From the NCBI GenBank assembly GCA_019873655.1, contig JAIOAU010000001.1, positions 251,323 to 315,322 on the forward strand: a stretch of DNA of 64,000 bases, given 5' to 3'. The stretch comes from Chloroflexota bacterium. GTDB taxonomy: Bacteria > Chloroflexota > Anaerolineae > Anaerolineales > Villigracilaceae. Under the pieces are notes generated by a model. The model was not told the DNA's origin and did not search any database. It saw only the letters and a list, made by a program, of their open reading frames with translations. Shown piece after piece: positions 44,589 through 53,910 of this stretch; the first letter of the stretch is position 1; each line of letters opens with the position of its first letter. The position numbers and the translations under genes are program-made.

Positions 44589-45377
44589 ATGACAGCAAAA
44601 GTGGTAACGATTACTTCGGGAAAGGGCGGCGTCGGCAAGACGACCGCGGTCGCCAACATCGCCGTCGCCCTGGCCTCGCGCGGCCAGAAGGTGGTTTGCA
44701 TCGACGGCGATATTGGCCTGCGCAACCTGGATGTGGTCATGGGACTGGAGAACCGCATCGTCTATGACCTGGTGGATGTGGTCGAAGGACGCTGCCGCCT
44801 GCGTCAGGCGATGATTCACGACAAACGCCTGCCCGAACTCTATCTCATCCCCGCCGCTCAGACCCGCGACAAGAGCGCCGTCTCGCCGAGCGACATGGTG
44901 CGCTTGTGCGACGAACTGCGCCCCGAATGCGACTGGATTTTGATCGATTCGCCTGCTGGCATCGAACGCGGTTTTCGCAACGCCATTGCCCCGGCCGATA
45001 AAGTGCTGGTGATGACCAATCCCGAGGTCTCGGCGGTGCGCGACGCCGACCGGGTGGTGGGCTTGCTGGACGCCGAGGAAAAGGGGCCGGCCTCGTTGAT
45101 TATCAACCGCCTGAACCCCGCCATGGTCAAGCGCGGCGACATGCTTTCGGTGGAGGATGTGCTCGACTTGCTGGCCATCGAGTTGATCGGCATTGTCCCC
45201 GAAGACGAGAACGTGCTGGTGGCCTCCAACCGCGGTACGCCGCTCGCCCTGGATGGCAAGAGCCGCGCCGGGCAGGCTTTCCAGAACATCGCCCGCCGTT
45301 TGATGGGCGAGTCCGTGCCTTTCCTGGACCTGGAGACCCACAACCTTTTGCAGCGCATCTTTGCCGGGAGGAAATGA
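44589..45377 (+). CDS. minD: septum-site ATPase MinD
   Basis: A 262-residue membrane-cycling ATPase that recruits MinC. Deviant Walker [11 protein letters not shown] near the N-terminus, DGDIGLRNLD, WILIDSPAGIERGF, and a C-terminal amphipathic helix (LLQRIFAGRK) for membrane binding. The ATG at 44589 fits the family N-terminus; GAGG lies nine bases upstream. An ATG seven codons earlier is possible. Confidence 0.96.
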   Translation: MTAKVVTITSGKGGVGKTTAVANIAVALASRGQKVVCIDGDIGLRNLDVVMGLENRIVYDLVDVVEGRCRLRQAMIHDKRLPELYLIPAAQTRDKSAVSPSDMVRLCDELRPECDWILIDSPAGIERGFRNAIAPADKVLVMTNPEVSAVRDADRVVGLLDAEEKGPASLIINRLNPAMVKRGDMLSVEDVLDLLAIELIGIVPEDENVLVASNRGTPLALDGKSRAGQAFQNIARRLMGESVPFLDLETHNLLQRIFAGRK

Positions 45378-45378
45378 C

Positions 45379-45633
45379 ATGTCGCCTCTCTTTGGACGCC
45401 GTCGCAGCGCAAGCAGCGCCAAGGAACGCCTGCAACTGGTGCTGATTCACGACCGCACCGACTTGACTCCGGCCGAACTGGACATTCTCAAGGACGACTT
45501 GATTGCCACCATTTCCCGGCATGTGGAAATCGAGCCTTCTGCCGTGGAGATTCGCGTGGCCCAGGAAGGGCGCTCCCAGCGCCTGGTGGCCGATATTCCC
45601 CTGCGAAGCAACGCCCGGCGCAGAACCCATTGA
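45379..45633 (+). CDS. minE: cell division topological specificity factor MinE
   Basis: An 84-residue protein that stimulates MinD ATPase and drives oscillation. Features: N-terminal membrane-binding LFGRRRSASSAKERLQLVLIHDR split, then the dimerisation half (LDILKDDLIATISRHVEI). GGGAGG lies eight bases before the ATG, inside the minD end. Confidence 0.93.
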   Translation: MSPLFGRRRSASSAKERLQLVLIHDRTDLTPAELDILKDDLIATISRHVEIEPSAVEIRVAQEGRSQRLVADIPLRSNARRRTH

Positions 45634-45691
45634 TTCGAGCCTCCTTGGATAAATCGCTTCCGGGCGGCGGCTGCTTGCCCGGGGAGTAAGT

Positions 45692-46795
45692 ATGTTTCGC
45701 ACCGAGAACTGGCGTCATTTCGACTTCTGGCTGTTGGGCATGGTCGTTCTGACCATGATTTTCGGCGTGGCGATGATTCGGTCGGCGATCGCCGGCAACG
45801 AGACGCTGGCCGAATTGCCCTCCCGTCAGATTACCTGGGCCAGTTTGGGTTTTCTGGTCATCCTGATCGTCGCCGCCATTGATTACCGCCTGTGGGGCGG
45901 GGCCGTCCGCTGGATGTATCTGGCGGTGGTGCTTTTCCTCCTGTTGCTGTACTTCGTCGGCGGTCAACGCTTTGGGGCCGCTCGCTGGATCGAGACGGGG
46001 CTGATCTCTATCCAGCCGACCGAGTTGGCCAAGATCGTGATCATCATCTCGCTGGCCTATTATTTTTCCCGAACGATCGAACAGCCTCGTTCCTGGTGGT
46101 GGCTGATCAAGAGCCTGTTCATCGCCGTCGGCGTCGCCGGTTTCATTTACATCCAGCCCAATCTGAGCAATGTCATCGTCATTATGGTCATCTGGGCGGC
46201 CATGGCCTGGCTGGCCGGTTTGGAGGTCCGGCAATTGATCGTGATTGGCGTCGTCGGTTTTGTCCTTTTCGTCCTTGCCTTCTTTTTCTTCATGGAACCC
46301 TATCAACAGGCGCGCATCTACAACTTCCTCTTCCCCGACCCGACCGCCAGTTACGGCGCGACCTACAATGTCCAGCAGGCGCTGATCGCCATCGGTTCCG
46401 GCGGCCTGACGGGCAAGGGCTACGGCCACGGCACGCAGACCCAACTGCGCTTCATGAAGGTCCGCCATACCGACTTCATCTTCTCGGTCATCGCCGAGGA
46501 GTTCGGTTTCGTCGGCGCTGTGCTGGTCATTCTGCTTCTGGGATTTATCATTTATCGCTGCCTGCGCGCCGCGCGTCTGGCGCGCGATCCTTTTGGGGCT
46601 TTCCTGGCCTACGGCGTGGCCATTCTCATTTTCTTCCAATCGGCGGTGAACATTGCCGTCAATCTGAATTTGATTCCGGTGACCGGCTTGCCGCTGCCCT
46701 TCATTAGTTATGGCGGCAGCGGACTGCTTTCGCTGATGATCGGCGTGGGTCTGGTCGAGAGCGTGGTCATGCGCCACAAACCCCTCGATTTCTGA
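45692..46795 (+). CDS. rodA: peptidoglycan glycosyltransferase RodA (SEDS family)
   Basis: A 367-residue SEDS glycan polymerase with about ten membrane helices. Features: GAARWIETGLISIQPTELAK (signature of the family), a large loop with TGKGYGHGTQTQLRFMKVRHTDFIFSVIAEEFG in pieces, and the C-terminal LPLPFISYGGSGLLS. It works with MrdA in elongation. GGGAG is five bases before the ATG. Here it is separated from mrdA by minCDE. Confidence 0.96.
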   Translation: MFRTENWRHFDFWLLGMVVLTMIFGVAMIRSAIAGNETLAELPSRQITWASLGFLVILIVAAIDYRLWGGAVRWMYLAVVLFLLLLYFVGGQRFGAARWIETGLISIQPTELAKIVIIISLAYYFSRTIEQPRSWWWLIKSLFIAVGVAGFIYIQPNLSNVIVIMVIWAAMAWLAGLEVRQLIVIGVVGFVLFVLAFFFFMEPYQQARIYNFLFPDPTASYGATYNVQQALIAIGSGGLTGKGYGHGTQTQLRFMKVRHTDFIFSVIAEEFGFVGAVLVILLLGFIIYRCLRAARLARDPFGAFLAYGVAILIFFQSAVNIAVNLNLIPVTGLPLPFISYGGSGLLSLMIGVGLVESVVMRHKPLDF

Positions 46796-46807
46796 CGGAG
46801 GCTTCGT

Positions 46808-48292
46808 TTGGACCTGCAACCTGTTCGCACCCGTTTCGCGCCCTCTCCGACCGGGCGCATGCACCTCGGATCGGCCCGTTCGGCGCTTTATCCCTTCCTG
46901 CTGGCGCGCCGCACCGGCGGGACGTTCATCCTGCGCATCGAAGACACCGACCGCAAGCGGTTCGTCCCCGGGGCGGAGGAGGAACTCATCGAGGGGCTGC
47001 GCTGGCTGGGGATCGAGTACGATGAAGGCCCGGATATCGGCGGCCCCTACGGCCCCTATCGTCAGAGCGAGCGGCGCGAAATCTATCACGAACACGCCTG
47101 GAAACTGGTCGAGCGCGGCCACGCCTTCCCCTGTTTTTGCAGCCCCGAGCGGTTGGAGCAGGTGCGCCAGCAGCAAATCGCCAACAAGCAGAACCCCCGC
47201 TACGACGGCGCCTGCCGCGACCTCGACCCGGACGAGGCCCGCCGGCGCGTTCGGGCGGGGGAGAAATACGTCATCCGGTTCAAAATGCCCAAGGAGGGCA
47301 GCATCACCGTCACCGACCTGCTGCGGGGTCCGATCACGACCGACAACGCCGCCCTCGACGATTCGGTCCTGCTCAAGTCGGACGGGATGCCCACCTACCA
47401 CCTGGCGGCGATGGTGGACGATCACCTGATGGGAATCACCCACGTCATCCGCGGCTCGGAATGGCTGCCCTCCCTGCCCCTGCACGCCCACGTGCTGCGC
47501 GGCTTCGGCTGGGAGGAACCGGTCTTCGTTCACCTGTCGGTCTTCCTGAAGCCCTCGGGCAAGGGCAAGATGAGCAAGCGCGAGGCCGCCGAGGCGCTCA
47601 AGGATGGCTACTCGATTTTCATCACCGACATGAAGGAGTTGGGCTACATCCCCGAAGGGGTGCTGAACTGGATCGTCCTGATGGGCTGGGGCGTGCCGGA
47701 GGACGATATCATGACCCTGGACGAGATGATCGCCCGCTTCGACATCAACCACCTGACCCCCTCGCCGGCGGCGGTCAATTTTGCCAAACTCGATCACTTC
47801 AACGGCGCCCACATCCGCCGCCTGCCGACCGAGGACCTGGCCGCCCGCATCAAGCCCTATTTCCTGCGCGAGGGTCTGGCGGTCGATGACGACCTGTTGC
47901 TGCGGATCGTCCCCCTGATTCGCGAACGCTTGGTGACTCTGGATGACTGCCTGCCCTTCGCCGCCTGGTTCTTCCGCGAGACGGTGACGCCCAAGCCGGA
48001 GGAACTGGTCGCCAAAGGACTGACGGCGGCCCAATCGGCGGAGGTTGCCCGCCGCGCCTGTGTCATCCTGGAGGCGTTGCCGGAAATCACGCCGGCCCTG
48101 GCCGAGCCTCCCCTGCGCGCTTACGTGGAGCAATCCGGACTGAGCGCCGGGCAGGTGTTCGGCATCCTGCGCGTCGCTGTGACGGGGCAGACCGTCAGCC
48201 CGCCGCTGTTCGAAAGCATGGAAATCGTCGGCAAAGAGAAAGTCCTGGCCCGTTTGCGGGCGGCGATCGAGACCCTGGAAGCGATGAAATAG
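46808..48292 (+). CDS. gltX: glutamyl-tRNA synthetase
   Basis: A 494-residue class Ic synthetase that charges tRNA-Glu. HIGH-type motif APSPTGRMHLGSARSAL near the N-terminus, a CFCSPERLEQVRQQQ region, KMSKR motif GKGKMSKREAAEAL, and a C-terminal anticodon-binding helical domain. Starts with TTG at 46808, preceded by GGAGG seven bases upstream; no nearby ATG fits. It follows rodA by 12 bases and may be in the same transcript. Confidence 0.96.
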   Translation: MDLQPVRTRFAPSPTGRMHLGSARSALYPFLLARRTGGTFILRIEDTDRKRFVPGAEEELIEGLRWLGIEYDEGPDIGGPYGPYRQSERREIYHEHAWKLVERGHAFPCFCSPERLEQVRQQQIANKQNPRYDGACRDLDPDEARRRVRAGEKYVIRFKMPKEGSITVTDLLRGPITTDNAALDDSVLLKSDGMPTYHLAAMVDDHLMGITHVIRGSEWLPSLPLHAHVLRGFGWEEPVFVHLSVFLKPSGKGKMSKREAAEALKDGYSIFITDMKELGYIPEGVLNWIVLMGWGVPEDDIMTLDEMIARFDINHLTPSPAAVNFAKLDHFNGAHIRRLPTEDLAARIKPYFLREGLAVDDDLLLRIVPLIRERLVTLDDCLPFAAWFFRETVTPKPEELVAKGLTAAQSAEVARRACVILEALPEITPALAEPPLRAYVEQSGLSAGQVFGILRVAVTGQTVSPPLFESMEIVGKEKVLARLRAAIETLEAMK

Positions 48293-48360
48293 AGCAAGGT
48301 GCTATCTCGCCGCTGCCATTGCCAAAGAACAGAGGGGTCGTTCAAAAACCTGTTTGAGTG

Positions 48361-48480
48361 TTTCTTCGGGGGCTTTTTTGTTTCTTTGGGGGCTTAGCCC
48401 TCAAAGAAACAACATTTTGCTCCCGAAGGAGCAAGGGTCTGTCCAAAAAGTAGGGCTGCCCCATCTTTTGGGACAGCCCC
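48361..48480. repeat. palindromic intergenic repeat cluster, second copy
   Basis: Between the convergent gltX and glnS. Contains a CTTCGGGGGC fragment, a 14-bp stem with one wobble (48380-48410), TTGCTCC/GGAGCAA (48417-48434), and GTCTGTCCAAAAAGTAGGGC continuing to GGGACAGCCCC (48436-48480), a near match to 24397-24443. Could double as a bidirectional terminator. Confidence 0.8.
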
Positions 48481-48520
48481 TGTGTTCTTGAAAAGGCTTT
48501 TTGAGAAAGCCCCAAGTTCA

Positions 48521-50197
48521 TCAGCCCAATTTCTTCTCGATTTTTGCCCAGGTATCCTTGAGCGTCACCGTGCGGTTGAAGACCGGATGGCCGGGGGTGG
48601 AATCCGGGTCCATACAGAAATAGCCGACGCGTTCGAACTGGAATTTGTCGCCCGGGCAGGCCTCGGCCAGCGACGGCTCGACCATGCAATCCGTCAGCAC
48701 TTCGAGCGAGTGGGGGTTCAGGATGCGGTCGAGGTCTTCGACGTCGTCCGGCCGCTCGACGGTGAAGAGTTGCTCATAGAGGCGCACTTCGGCCCGGACG
48801 GCGTGTTCGGCCGAGACCCAGTGGATGGTGGATTTGACCTTGCGGCCGTCGGGGGCGTCGCCGCCGCGCGTGGCCGGGTCGTAGGTGCAGTGGACTTCGG
48901 TCACCTGGCCCGTTTGCGGGTCTTTGACCACGCCGGTGCAGGTCACCAGGTAAGCGTAGCGCAGCCGGACCTCGTTGCCGGGGTAGAGGCGGAAGTATTT
49001 GGGCGGCGGCGTCTCGCGGAAGTCGTCCTGCTCGATGTAGAGCACTTTCGAGAACGGCACCCGCCGCGTCCCGGCGGAGGGGTCTTCGGGGTTGTTGAGG
49101 GCTTCCATCTCTTCGACCTGGCCCTCGGGGTAGTTGTCGATGACCAGTTTGAGCGGTTTGAGCACGGCCATCCGGCGCAGGGCGCGCTTGTTCAGGTCGT
49201 CGCGGATGACGGCCTCGAACTGGGCCATGTCCACCCAACTGTCGTTGCGGGTTTCGCCTGTCCCCAGCACGAAGCGGATGATGGCCTCGGGGGTGACGCC
49301 GCGCCGGCGCAGGCCGCGCAGGGTGGTCAGGCGCGGGTCGTCCCAGCCGCGCACCACGCCCATCTCGACCAGTTTGCGCAGTTTGCGCTTGCTCATCATG
49401 GCGTAGGTCAGGTTGAGGCGCGAGAACTCGATCTGGCGCGAGCGGAATTCGTCCAGTTGTTCCAGGAACCACTCATAGAGGGGACGATGAATCGTGTATT
49501 CCTGCGAGCAGAGTGAATGGGTGATGCCCTCCATCGAGTCGTTCTGGCCGTGCGACCAGTCGTAGAGGGGGTAGATGCACCATTTGTCGCCGGTACGGTG
49601 GTGGCGGACTTTCATGATGCGGTACATGACCGGGTCGCGCATGACGATGTTGGGATGCGCCATGTCGATCTTGGCGCGCAGGACGCGGCTGCCTTCGGGG
49701 AATTCGCCGTTCTTCATGCGCTCGAGCAGGTCGAGGTTCTCCTCCACCGAGCGGTTGCGGTAGGGGGATTCTTTTCCGGGTTCGGTCAGGGTGCCGCGCG
49801 TGGCGCTGACCTCCTCGGGCGACTGGTCATCCACATAGGCCAGCCCCTTTTTGACCAGGCGGACGGCCCACTCGTAGAGGCGGTCGAAGTAGTCGGAGGC
49901 GTAGGTTTCCTTGACCCATTCGATGCCCAGCCAGCGGGCGTCTTCTTTGATGGCCTCGACGTATTCGGTCTCTTCCTTGGCGGGGTTGGTGTCGTCGAAA
50001 CGCAGGTAGAGTTCGCCGTTGAAGGCTTTGGCGGTGTAGTAATCGATCAGGAAAGCCTTGCAGTGGCCGATGTGCAGGTAACCGTTCGGCTCGGGCGGCA
50101 GGCGGGTGCGGACGTAGGTGAAACGTCCGCTGCGCAGGTCTTTTTCGACCTCTTCCAGGATGAAACTACCGGCCAGGGGGGTCTCGATGATTTCCAT
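48521..50197 (-). CDS. glnS: glutaminyl-tRNA synthetase
   Basis: A 558-residue class Ic synthetase that charges tRNA-Gln directly. HIGH motif [21 protein letters not shown]-type motif [14 protein letters not shown], and the two C-terminal anticodon-binding beta-barrels ([20 protein letters not shown]). GlnRS in bacteria derives from an ancient transfer from eukaryotes and is distributed patchily. AAAGGA lies seven bases before the ATG. It converges with gltX. Confidence 0.96.
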   Translation of the reverse strand: MEIIETPLAGSFILEEVEKDLRSGRFTYVRTRLPPEPNGYLHIGHCKAFLIDYYTAKAFNGELYLRFDDTNPAKEETEYVEAIKEDARWLGIEWVKETYASDYFDRLYEWAVRLVKKGLAYVDDQSPEEVSATRGTLTEPGKESPYRNRSVEENLDLLERMKNGEFPEGSRVLRAKIDMAHPNIVMRDPVMYRIMKVRHHRTGDKWCIYPLYDWSHGQNDSMEGITHSLCSQEYTIHRPLYEWFLEQLDEFRSRQIEFSRLNLTYAMMSKRKLRKLVEMGVVRGWDDPRLTTLRGLRRRGVTPEAIIRFVLGTGETRNDSWVDMAQFEAVIRDDLNKRALRRMAVLKPLKLVIDNYPEGQVEEMEALNNPEDPSAGTRRVPFSKVLYIEQDDFRETPPPKYFRLYPGNEVRLRYAYLVTCTGVVKDPQTGQVTEVHCTYDPATRGGDAPDGRKVKSTIHWVSAEHAVRAEVRLYEQLFTVERPDDVEDLDRILNPHSLEVLTDCMVEPSLAEACPGDKFQFERVGYFCMDPDSTPGHPVFNRTVTLKDTWAKIEKKLG

Positions 50198-50250
50198 ACC
50201 AGCGTCCTTTTGGCGTCTTGTTTCGAGGATTTCTTCGGTCGAGTTGGCTT

Positions 50251-50279
50251 ATTATAGTACAAAGTGAGGGCCCTATGAA
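50251..50279 (-). promoter_or_regulatory. promoter of glnS
   Basis: On the minus strand: TTCATA (50279-50274), 17 bases, TATAAT (50256-50251). Leader about 45 bases. The -35 region sits within a small inverted repeat (GGGCCCTATG...CAGAGGGCC, 50268-50296). Confidence 0.65.
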
Positions 50280-50314
50280 AGCCTCCCCAGAGGGCCTGCT
50301 TCTCTCGGCGCGGG

Positions 50315-50327
50315 GAGACCCGGTCTC
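50315..50327. repeat. 13-bp palindrome at the 3' end of der
   Basis: GAGACCCGGTCTC, directly beyond the der stop codon. Two further bases on one side match the inner strand of the degV leader hairpin (4817-4831) in inverse orientation. It may belong to a short dispersed palindromic family. Confidence 0.5.
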
Positions 50328-50328
50328 T

Positions 50329-51711
50329 TCAGGAGGCCGAGTCTTTCGTCTTGCGGCCTTTGACGATGATGCGGATGGGAGTGCCGATGAAACCGTAGGT
50401 TTCGCGGAAACGGTTCTCCAGGTAGCGCAGATAGGAGAAATGGGCCAACTTCGGGTCGTTGACGTGCAGCACGAAGGTCGGCGGGTCGTTGCGGACCTGC
50501 GAGCCGTAGTAGATTTTGAGTTGCCGTCCGGCGCGGGTCGGGGGCGGCTGCCGGTCTTGGGCTTCGCGCAGGACGCGGTTGAGCATGGCGGTGGTGATGC
50601 GCGCCAGCCGCTCTTCCTGGACGCGCAGCGCCAGGGGCAGCACCTGGCCGACGCGTTGGCCAGTCTTGGCCGAGATGAACAGGATGGGGACGTAATCCAT
50701 GAAATTGAGCGCCTGCCGCACCTGGCGGGTGTACTCGTCCATCGTGTACGTGTCTTTTTGGACGGCGTCCCACTTGTTGACCAGCACCACGCACGATTTC
50801 CAGGCGTCCAGGATGAAACCGGCGATGTGTTCGTCCTGGGCGGTGATGCCTTCGACGGCGTCGATCAGCAGCAGGACGACGTCGGCCCGCTCGATGGCTT
50901 TGAAGGAACGCAGGACGCTGTATTTTTCGATGCCGGGCTGGATTTTGCCGCGCTTGCGGATTCCGGCGGTGTCGATGAGGGTGACGGGCAGCCCGTTGAC
51001 GACGATGCGGGTGTCGATGGCGTCGCGGGTGGTGCCCGGAATGGGGCTGACGATGGCGCGTTCCTCGCCGGCCAGCCGGTTGAGCAGGCTGGATTTTCCG
51101 GCGTTCGGTTTGCCGACGATGGCGATTTTGACCGATTCGTCTTCCTGGGTCTGGGCGGCGGGCGGAAAGGCGGCGACCAGGGCGTCGAGCAGGTCGCCGG
51201 TGCCGGTGCCGTGCAGGGCCGAGATGGGGTACGGCTCGCCCAGGCCGAGTTCGTAGAATTCGGCGGCGGCCTGCCGGGACTGAGCGCTCTCGCACTTGTT
51301 GACCACCACGAAGATCGGCGGCCAGGGACGGCCTTCGATGGTCTTCTGGTGGCGGCGCAGGATGTCGGCGACTTCGCGGTCGGCGGGTGTGACGCCCGCC
51401 TGGCCGTCGGTCAGGAACAGGACGGCGTCGGCGTCCTGGACGGCGATCAGCGCCTGGGCGCGAATCTGTTCGATGAATTCGGCCGAACCGACCGAAAGAG
51501 GCGTCTTGCCGCCGTGGGTGGGGTCAATGCCGCCGGTGTCCACGACGTCGAAGTACACGTCCGTCCATTCGGCCTCGGCGACCAGACGGTCGCGGGTGGT
51601 GCCGGGGGTTTCGTCCACGATGGCCAGGCGTTCGCCTGCCAGGCGGTTGAAAAGAGTGCTTTTGCCCACGTTGGGGCGCCCGACGAGGGCGACGACCGGT
51701 TTGACAGCCAT
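50329..51711 (-). CDS. der: ribosome-assembly GTPase Der (EngA)
   Basis: A 460-residue tandem-GTPase needed for 50S subunit maturation. First G domain: GRPNVGKSTLFN, DTGGI, NKCE; second: GKPNAGKSSLLN, DTAGI, NKWD; then a KH-like C-terminal domain ending near FGFIGTPIRI. Its ATG lies four bases after the cdaR stop and has no Shine-Dalgarno, so it is probably translationally coupled to cdaR. Confidence 0.97.
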   Translation of the reverse strand: MAVKPVVALVGRPNVGKSTLFNRLAGERLAIVDETPGTTRDRLVAEAEWTDVYFDVVDTGGIDPTHGGKTPLSVGSAEFIEQIRAQALIAVQDADAVLFLTDGQAGVTPADREVADILRRHQKTIEGRPWPPIFVVVNKCESAQSRQAAAEFYELGLGEPYPISALHGTGTGDLLDALVAAFPPAAQTQEDESVKIAIVGKPNAGKSSLLNRLAGEERAIVSPIPGTTRDAIDTRIVVNGLPVTLIDTAGIRKRGKIQPGIEKYSVLRSFKAIERADVVLLLIDAVEGITAQDEHIAGFILDAWKSCVVLVNKWDAVQKDTYTMDEYTRQVRQALNFMDYVPILFISAKTGQRVGQVLPLALRVQEERLARITTAMLNRVLREAQDRQPPPTRAGRQLKIYYGSQVRNDPPTFVLHVNDPKLAHFSYLRYLENRFRETYGFIGTPIRIIVKGRKTKDSAS

Positions 51712-51715
51712 GGTT

Positions 51716-52951
51716 TCAGGGTGTGGGAGTGGTCAGGCTGGTGATGATGACTTGAACGGTGGCCGGCAGGACCGATTCGACGGTCACATCGGGGGCCAGG
51801 ACTTCGACCAGCGGGGTGATTTGATAGATTCCAGGCCCCAGCCCGTTCAGGTTGACGGTGACGCGAATGTCGCTGGTCTGCAAACTGTCGAGGGCGGGCA
51901 GGGGGCCGGAGAGAATCACGTCCACGGTGGTGGGGGAGACCTGGGCCTGCAATCCGCTGCCCAGGCCGGCGATGTTAATGGGCCGGTAGGAGAGCGTCAG
52001 GCCGCCCTGGATGGGGGCGATCCCGACTTGCACCAGGACGGTTTGGTCGCCGACCAGGGTGACGCCGTTCGGGAGGACCAGGCTCAGGCGGGTCTCGAGG
52101 TCATCGCGCAGGCCGCTCAGATCGAGCGGAGTCGTCTCCACATAGCCGGGCAGGGAGTTGATCAATTCCAGATTGGCCGAATAGACGGTCACCACCAGGG
52201 GGGAGGGAGAGATGTTGGTCAGGCGGTAGCCGCTGGCGGGCTGGCCGCGCGTCACTACCTTGACGACCAGGTCGCGGTAGCCGCCGATTTGCGTCACCGG
52301 CAGGCTGAGTTGTACGCTGGCCGGTTGGATGGCGACGTCCGGGACCGGATTGCCGTTCCGATCGAGGGCTTGCAGCGTCGCCGTTGTTTCGATGGGTTCG
52401 CGAGCGCTGTTCAGTTCCAGGCTGGCTTGCAGGCGGGCGATGCGCTCGACGGACGACTGCGGGCCGGAGACGGCCGCCTGGGAGGGGTTCAGCGCCAGTT
52501 CGCCGATTTGATAACCGATGGCCGGTTCGCCGATCAGTTCGACTTCGATCGGAAGGCTGCGGGTGGCCAGCGGTTCGAGGGTCAGGTAGATGGTCGCCGG
52601 GGTGACGGTCAGGACGCGCACCGGCTGCGGCCGGACCTGGACCTGGAGCGTCACGGCGTGCTGGCCGGCCTCCAGTCCCGAAAGGTCGGCGATCACCCGA
52701 ATCGCGCCGTTGTTGGCCAGCAATTGATTCCAGACCGAACGGGGCGCCCGCAGGGTGAGTTGGACGCTTTGCGGGGCCTGCCCGATGATGACCAGGCCGG
52801 GGTCCTGGCCGATGTATTCGATCGGGATGGTGCCCGGGTAGGCGCGCGTCTCGTCCGGGTCTGCCGAGGTGACCGCCGAGACCCAGACGGCCAGCGCCAG
52901 GGCGAAGGCGAGCAGGAAGAGACGCAGATTGGTATTCAGCCAGCGGAGCAT
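51716..52951 (-). CDS. cdaR: CdaA regulatory protein CdaR (YbbR repeats)
   Basis: A 411-residue protein with one N-terminal membrane helix (~8-26) and about four YbbR beta-repeats outside the membrane (recurring V...G.P..GY.. and patterns ending in LTVTPATIYLTL, VEVLAPDVTVESVLPATVQV). CdaR binds and tunes the diadenylate cyclase CdaA. It starts three bases after the cdaA stop. Confidence 0.93.
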   Translation of the reverse strand: MLRWLNTNLRLFLLAFALALAVWVSAVTSADPDETRAYPGTIPIEYIGQDPGLVIIGQAPQSVQLTLRAPRSVWNQLLANNGAIRVIADLSGLEAGQHAVTLQVQVRPQPVRVLTVTPATIYLTLEPLATRSLPIEVELIGEPAIGYQIGELALNPSQAAVSGPQSSVERIARLQASLELNSAREPIETTATLQALDRNGNPVPDVAIQPASVQLSLPVTQIGGYRDLVVKVVTRGQPASGYRLTNISPSPLVVTVYSANLELINSLPGYVETTPLDLSGLRDDLETRLSLVLPNGVTLVGDQTVLVQVGIAPIQGGLTLSYRPINIAGLGSGLQAQVSPTTVDVILSGPLPALDSLQTSDIRVTVNLNGLGPGIYQITPLVEVLAPDVTVESVLPATVQVIITSLTTPTP

Positions 52952-52954
52952 GAA

Positions 52955-53821
52955 TCACTCGTCCTTGCGGGGGAAGAGATAGGGGAAGTGACGGCGGAAG
53001 AAGTTCTCGCGGCCGGGTTTTTCGGGGTTGTAGAAGGCGATCAGGATGTTCTCCAGCCGTTCGGGGTCCAGGCGGCGAATCATGCGGCCGGCGTGGGCGA
53101 TCGAGATGGCACCGGTCTCTTCGGAGACGACGACGGCGATGGCGTCGGAGGCTTCGGAGATGCCCAGGGCGGCGCGGTGGCGCAGTCCCATCTGGCGCTC
53201 GGGGGTACGGGCCAGGATGTCGCTGGCCGAGAGGGGCATGACGCAGGCGGCGGCGACGATTTCGTCGCCGGCGATGACGACGGCGCCGTCGTGCAGGGGG
53301 GTGTTCGGGTAGAAGATTTGAATCAACAGGTCGGGAGTGACCTGACCCCGAATGGTCACGCCGCTGCGGAGGTATTCATCCAGCCGGTCGAAGCGTTGCA
53401 GGACGATCAGCGCGCCGTGTTGACGGGCCGAGAGTCGCGCTGCGGCGCTGACGACCGCCTGGATGGTCGTCTGCATGGTCAGGCCGCTTTTCTTGCCGCC
53501 GCCGGGTTGAAAGGTGCCGGCCCGGCCGATGCGTTCGAGGGCGCGGCGGATTTCCGGCGCGAAGATGACCGGGATGGCGAACAGGAGCGCCGGTAAGGCG
53601 GTGCGCACCAGCCAGGAGAATGCCGGCAGGTTGGCCAGGCTGGTCAGCAAGACGGTGATGATGAGCAGAAAAATGACGCCGCGCAGCAAGACCATGGCCT
53701 GGGTGTCGCGCACCAGGTAGAGAATGCCGAACAGAATCAGCGTGACCAGCAGGATGTCCACCATCCCCAGCCAGTCGAGGCGCTGAAAAATGAATAGAAG
53801 GTCGCTGAGTAAATCAGACAC
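52955..53821 (-). CDS. cdaA: diadenylate cyclase CdaA
   Basis: A 288-residue enzyme that makes c-di-AMP from two ATP. Three N-terminal membrane helices, then a DAC domain with the catalytic DGA (LHDGAVVI) and RHR (GLRHRAALGISE) motifs intact. Starts with GTG at 53821; the next ATG would remove the start of the first helix. In Firmicutes cdaA-cdaR is followed by glmM; here it is followed by der. No ribosome site visible. Confidence 0.95.
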   Translation of the reverse strand: MSDLLSDLLFIFQRLDWLGMVDILLVTLILFGILYLVRDTQAMVLLRGVIFLLIITVLLTSLANLPAFSWLVRTALPALLFAIPVIFAPEIRRALERIGRAGTFQPGGGKKSGLTMQTTIQAVVSAAARLSARQHGALIVLQRFDRLDEYLRSGVTIRGQVTPDLLIQIFYPNTPLHDGAVVIAGDEIVAAACVMPLSASDILARTPERQMGLRHRAALGISEASDAIAVVVSEETGAISIAHAGRMIRRLDPERLENILIAFYNPEKPGRENFFRRHFPYLFPRKDE

Positions 53822-53910
53822 GGTGAGTAAAAAGGGCAGCGTTCAGGCGATTGGCCCAGAAGCGGCTGCGCCGGGCGGCTATCTCTTGTAAGGATTGCCT
53901 GGGCGGCTGC

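Noticed and set aside
48361..48520. Small gene between gltX and glnS
   Set aside because: The minus-strand frame overlapping 48342-48689 runs through palindromic repeats and the glnS 3' end, with no start signal.
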